DNA of 64,000 bases from an uncultured Pontibacter sp. (lineage in GTDB: Bacteria; Bacteroidota; Bacteroidia; Cytophagales; Hymenobacteraceae), in contig CANMMP010000001.1 in NCBI GenBank assembly GCA_947499125.1, positions 496,001 through 560,000 on the forward strand, written 5' to 3'. The stretch's first letter is position 1. Each line of letters begins with the position of its first letter. Positions 62,951-64,000 of this stretch are shown in pieces. The notes beneath the pieces were generated by a model. The model was not told the DNA's origin and made no database searches. It saw nothing but the letters and a program-made list of their open reading frames with translations. Position numbers and translations under genes: made by a program.

Positions 62951-64000
62951 TTATACCAGAATTCTTACCGGGTTCTCAAGCAGGTTTTTAAACGTTTGCA
63001 GGAAGGCAGAACCTACGGCTCCGTCTACTACGCGGTGGTCACAGCTAAGCGTAACTTTCATTACGTTACCGATCTGGATGTTACCGTCACGAACTACAGG
63101 CGTTTGCTTGATAGCACCAACTGCCATAATGCAGGCATCAGGCGGGTTGATGATAGCTGTAAATTCTTCGATACCGAACATGCCCAGGTTAGAGATGGTA
63201 AAGGTGTTTCCTTCCCAGTCAGATGGCTGTAGTTTTTTGTTCTTCGCCTTACCGCCCAGGTCTTTCACTTCCGCGGCTATAGCTGACAGTGATTTATAGT
63301 CTGCGTTGCGCACCACTGGTACCAGCAGGCCTTCTTCTACCGCCACAGCAACACCAATGTTGATGTGCTTGTTGTAACGGATCTTATCGCCCAGCCACGA
63401 CGAGTTAACGCCAGGGTGCTGACGTAATGCTGCAGCAGCCGCTTTAATTACCAGGTCGTTGAACGATACCTTAACCGGGGATACTTCATTTATACTTACA
63501 CGCGCATCCATTGCCTTGTCCATGTCAATTTCCATGGTCAGGTAGAAGTGTGGAGCTGAAAACTTGCTTTCAGCCAGGCGACGTGCAATTACTTTACGCA
63601 TCTGCGACACGTTCACCTCTTCGTAAGAATCGGCTGGCGCGCTTGGTATGGCAGCACCCTGAGGAGCAGCAGCCTGTGCAGGAGCAGCAGCTTTCTGAGG
63701 CGCCTCGGCACCTGGTTTAAAGTTCTCGATATCGCGCAGCACAATACGGCCACCTTCGCCGGTACCTTTTACCTGGCTCAGCTTGATGCCTTTATCTTTT
63801 GCTACTTTTTTAGCCAGCGGCGAAGCCTTAATACGGCCGCCTTCAGCAGTTTCGCCTTCGGCAGCATCGCCTGTAGCAGGCACGCTCGTTTCTTCTACTT
63901 TATCAGATGTAACTTCGTCAACACCTGCTTCAATGGCTTCGTCTGTTTTGGAATTTTCCTGGCGGTCCTGCTTACCCGATGATGCCGAATCCAGCAGGGC
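62951..64000 (-). CDS. pdhC: Dihydrolipoamide acetyltransferase (pyruvate dehydrogenase E2), 5' part missing
   Basis: The frame is open from the right edge of the window, giving 349 residues without the N-terminal lipoyl domain(s). Visible parts are an acidic/Pro-Ala linker, the E3-binding domain (KASPLAKKVAKDKGIKLSQV, about 58-95 of the visible part), a second Ala/Pro linker, and the catalytic domain ending with the active-site motif DHRVVDGAVGSAF. Transfers acetyl from lipoamide to CoA in the PDH complex. Leftward gene; the PDH E1 genes would be expected beyond the window if operonic. Confidence 0.93.
   Translation of the reverse strand, partial: ALLDSASSGKQDRQENSKTDEAIEAGVDEVTSDKVEETSVPATGDAAEGETAEGGRIKASPLAKKVAKDKGIKLSQVKGTGEGGRIVLRDIENFKPGAEAPQKAAAPAQAAAPQGAAIPSAPADSYEEVNVSQMRKVIARRLAESKFSAPHFYLTMEIDMDKAMDARVSINEVSPVKVSFNDLVIKAAAAALRQHPGVNSSWLGDKIRYNKHINIGVAVAVEEGLLVPVVRNADYKSLSAIAAEVKDLGGKAKNKKLQPSDWEGNTFTISNLGMFGIEEFTAIINPPDACIMAVGAIKQTPVVRDGNIQIGNVMKVTLSCDHRVVDGAVGSAFLQTFKNLLENPVRILV

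Overview
The window looks like chromosomal DNA of a Bacteroidota bacterium, most probably Cytophagales/Hymenobacteraceae (Pontibacter-like). The signs are: many lipoprotein-anchored or secreted peptidases (S8, M13, S9, two M57/HEIGH proteases, M48, DUF922); a complete nuo operon with a fused nuoCD; promoters of the Bacteroidota type (-7 box TAnnTTTG); little use of Shine-Dalgarno sites; and dispersed short hairpin repeats typical of the phylum. The taxonomic placement is inference. No rRNA, tRNA, CRISPR array or intact insertion sequence was recognised.

Layout. 0-9 kb: a partial gene cut by the left edge, then subtilisin, cyclophilin, M13 peptidase, MtfA-like peptidase and S9 peptidase. 9-19 kb: small housekeeping genes (2Fe-2S ferredoxin, ferritin, cupin, YicC, purQ, mscL, GNAT, pepD, YczE-like membrane protein) and two paralogous M57 lipoprotein proteases 3.6 kb apart. 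19-23 kb: DUF4268 protein, glycogen debranching enzyme GlgX, CBS protein. 23-38.6 kb: the complex I operon nuoA-B-(DUF4242)-CD-E-F-G-H-I-J-K-L-M-N, with hairpin repeats in several of its intergenic gaps and a cluster of repeats after nuoN. 39-45 kb: hemA, then a leftward signalling operon. In transcription order this is a tandem-PAS kinase with FixL-type haem residues, a receiver protein, a receiver-kinase hybrid, a receiver-Crp transcription factor, and a short membrane-protein ORF interrupted by an in-frame amber codon. 45-58 kb: an unrecognised 609-residue Cys-containing protein with QueD, M48 protease, ABC-F ATPase, 2H phosphoesterase, large catalase, deoxyhypusine-synthase-like protein, HslV, DUF922 protease and a Ca/Na antiporter. 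58.6-62.8 kb: an AT-rich McrBC restriction module that looks acquired. 62.9 kb to the end: the pyruvate dehydrogenase E2 gene, cut by the right edge.

How it fits together. Complex I, glutamyl-tRNA reductase (haem synthesis) and a putative haem-based redox/oxygen-sensing operon ending in a Crp-type regulator lie side by side, which suggests but does not prove a respiratory/oxygen-response neighbourhood. Two sequence-level signals stand out. First, the 7-mer TATASTT (TATACTT/TATAGTT and complements) is greatly over-represented in host genes and spacers, in more than one reading frame, and nearly absent from mcrBC. Second, the three genes for the S8 and both M57 lipoprotein proteases share a box ACTTTAACACCT just before the start codon.
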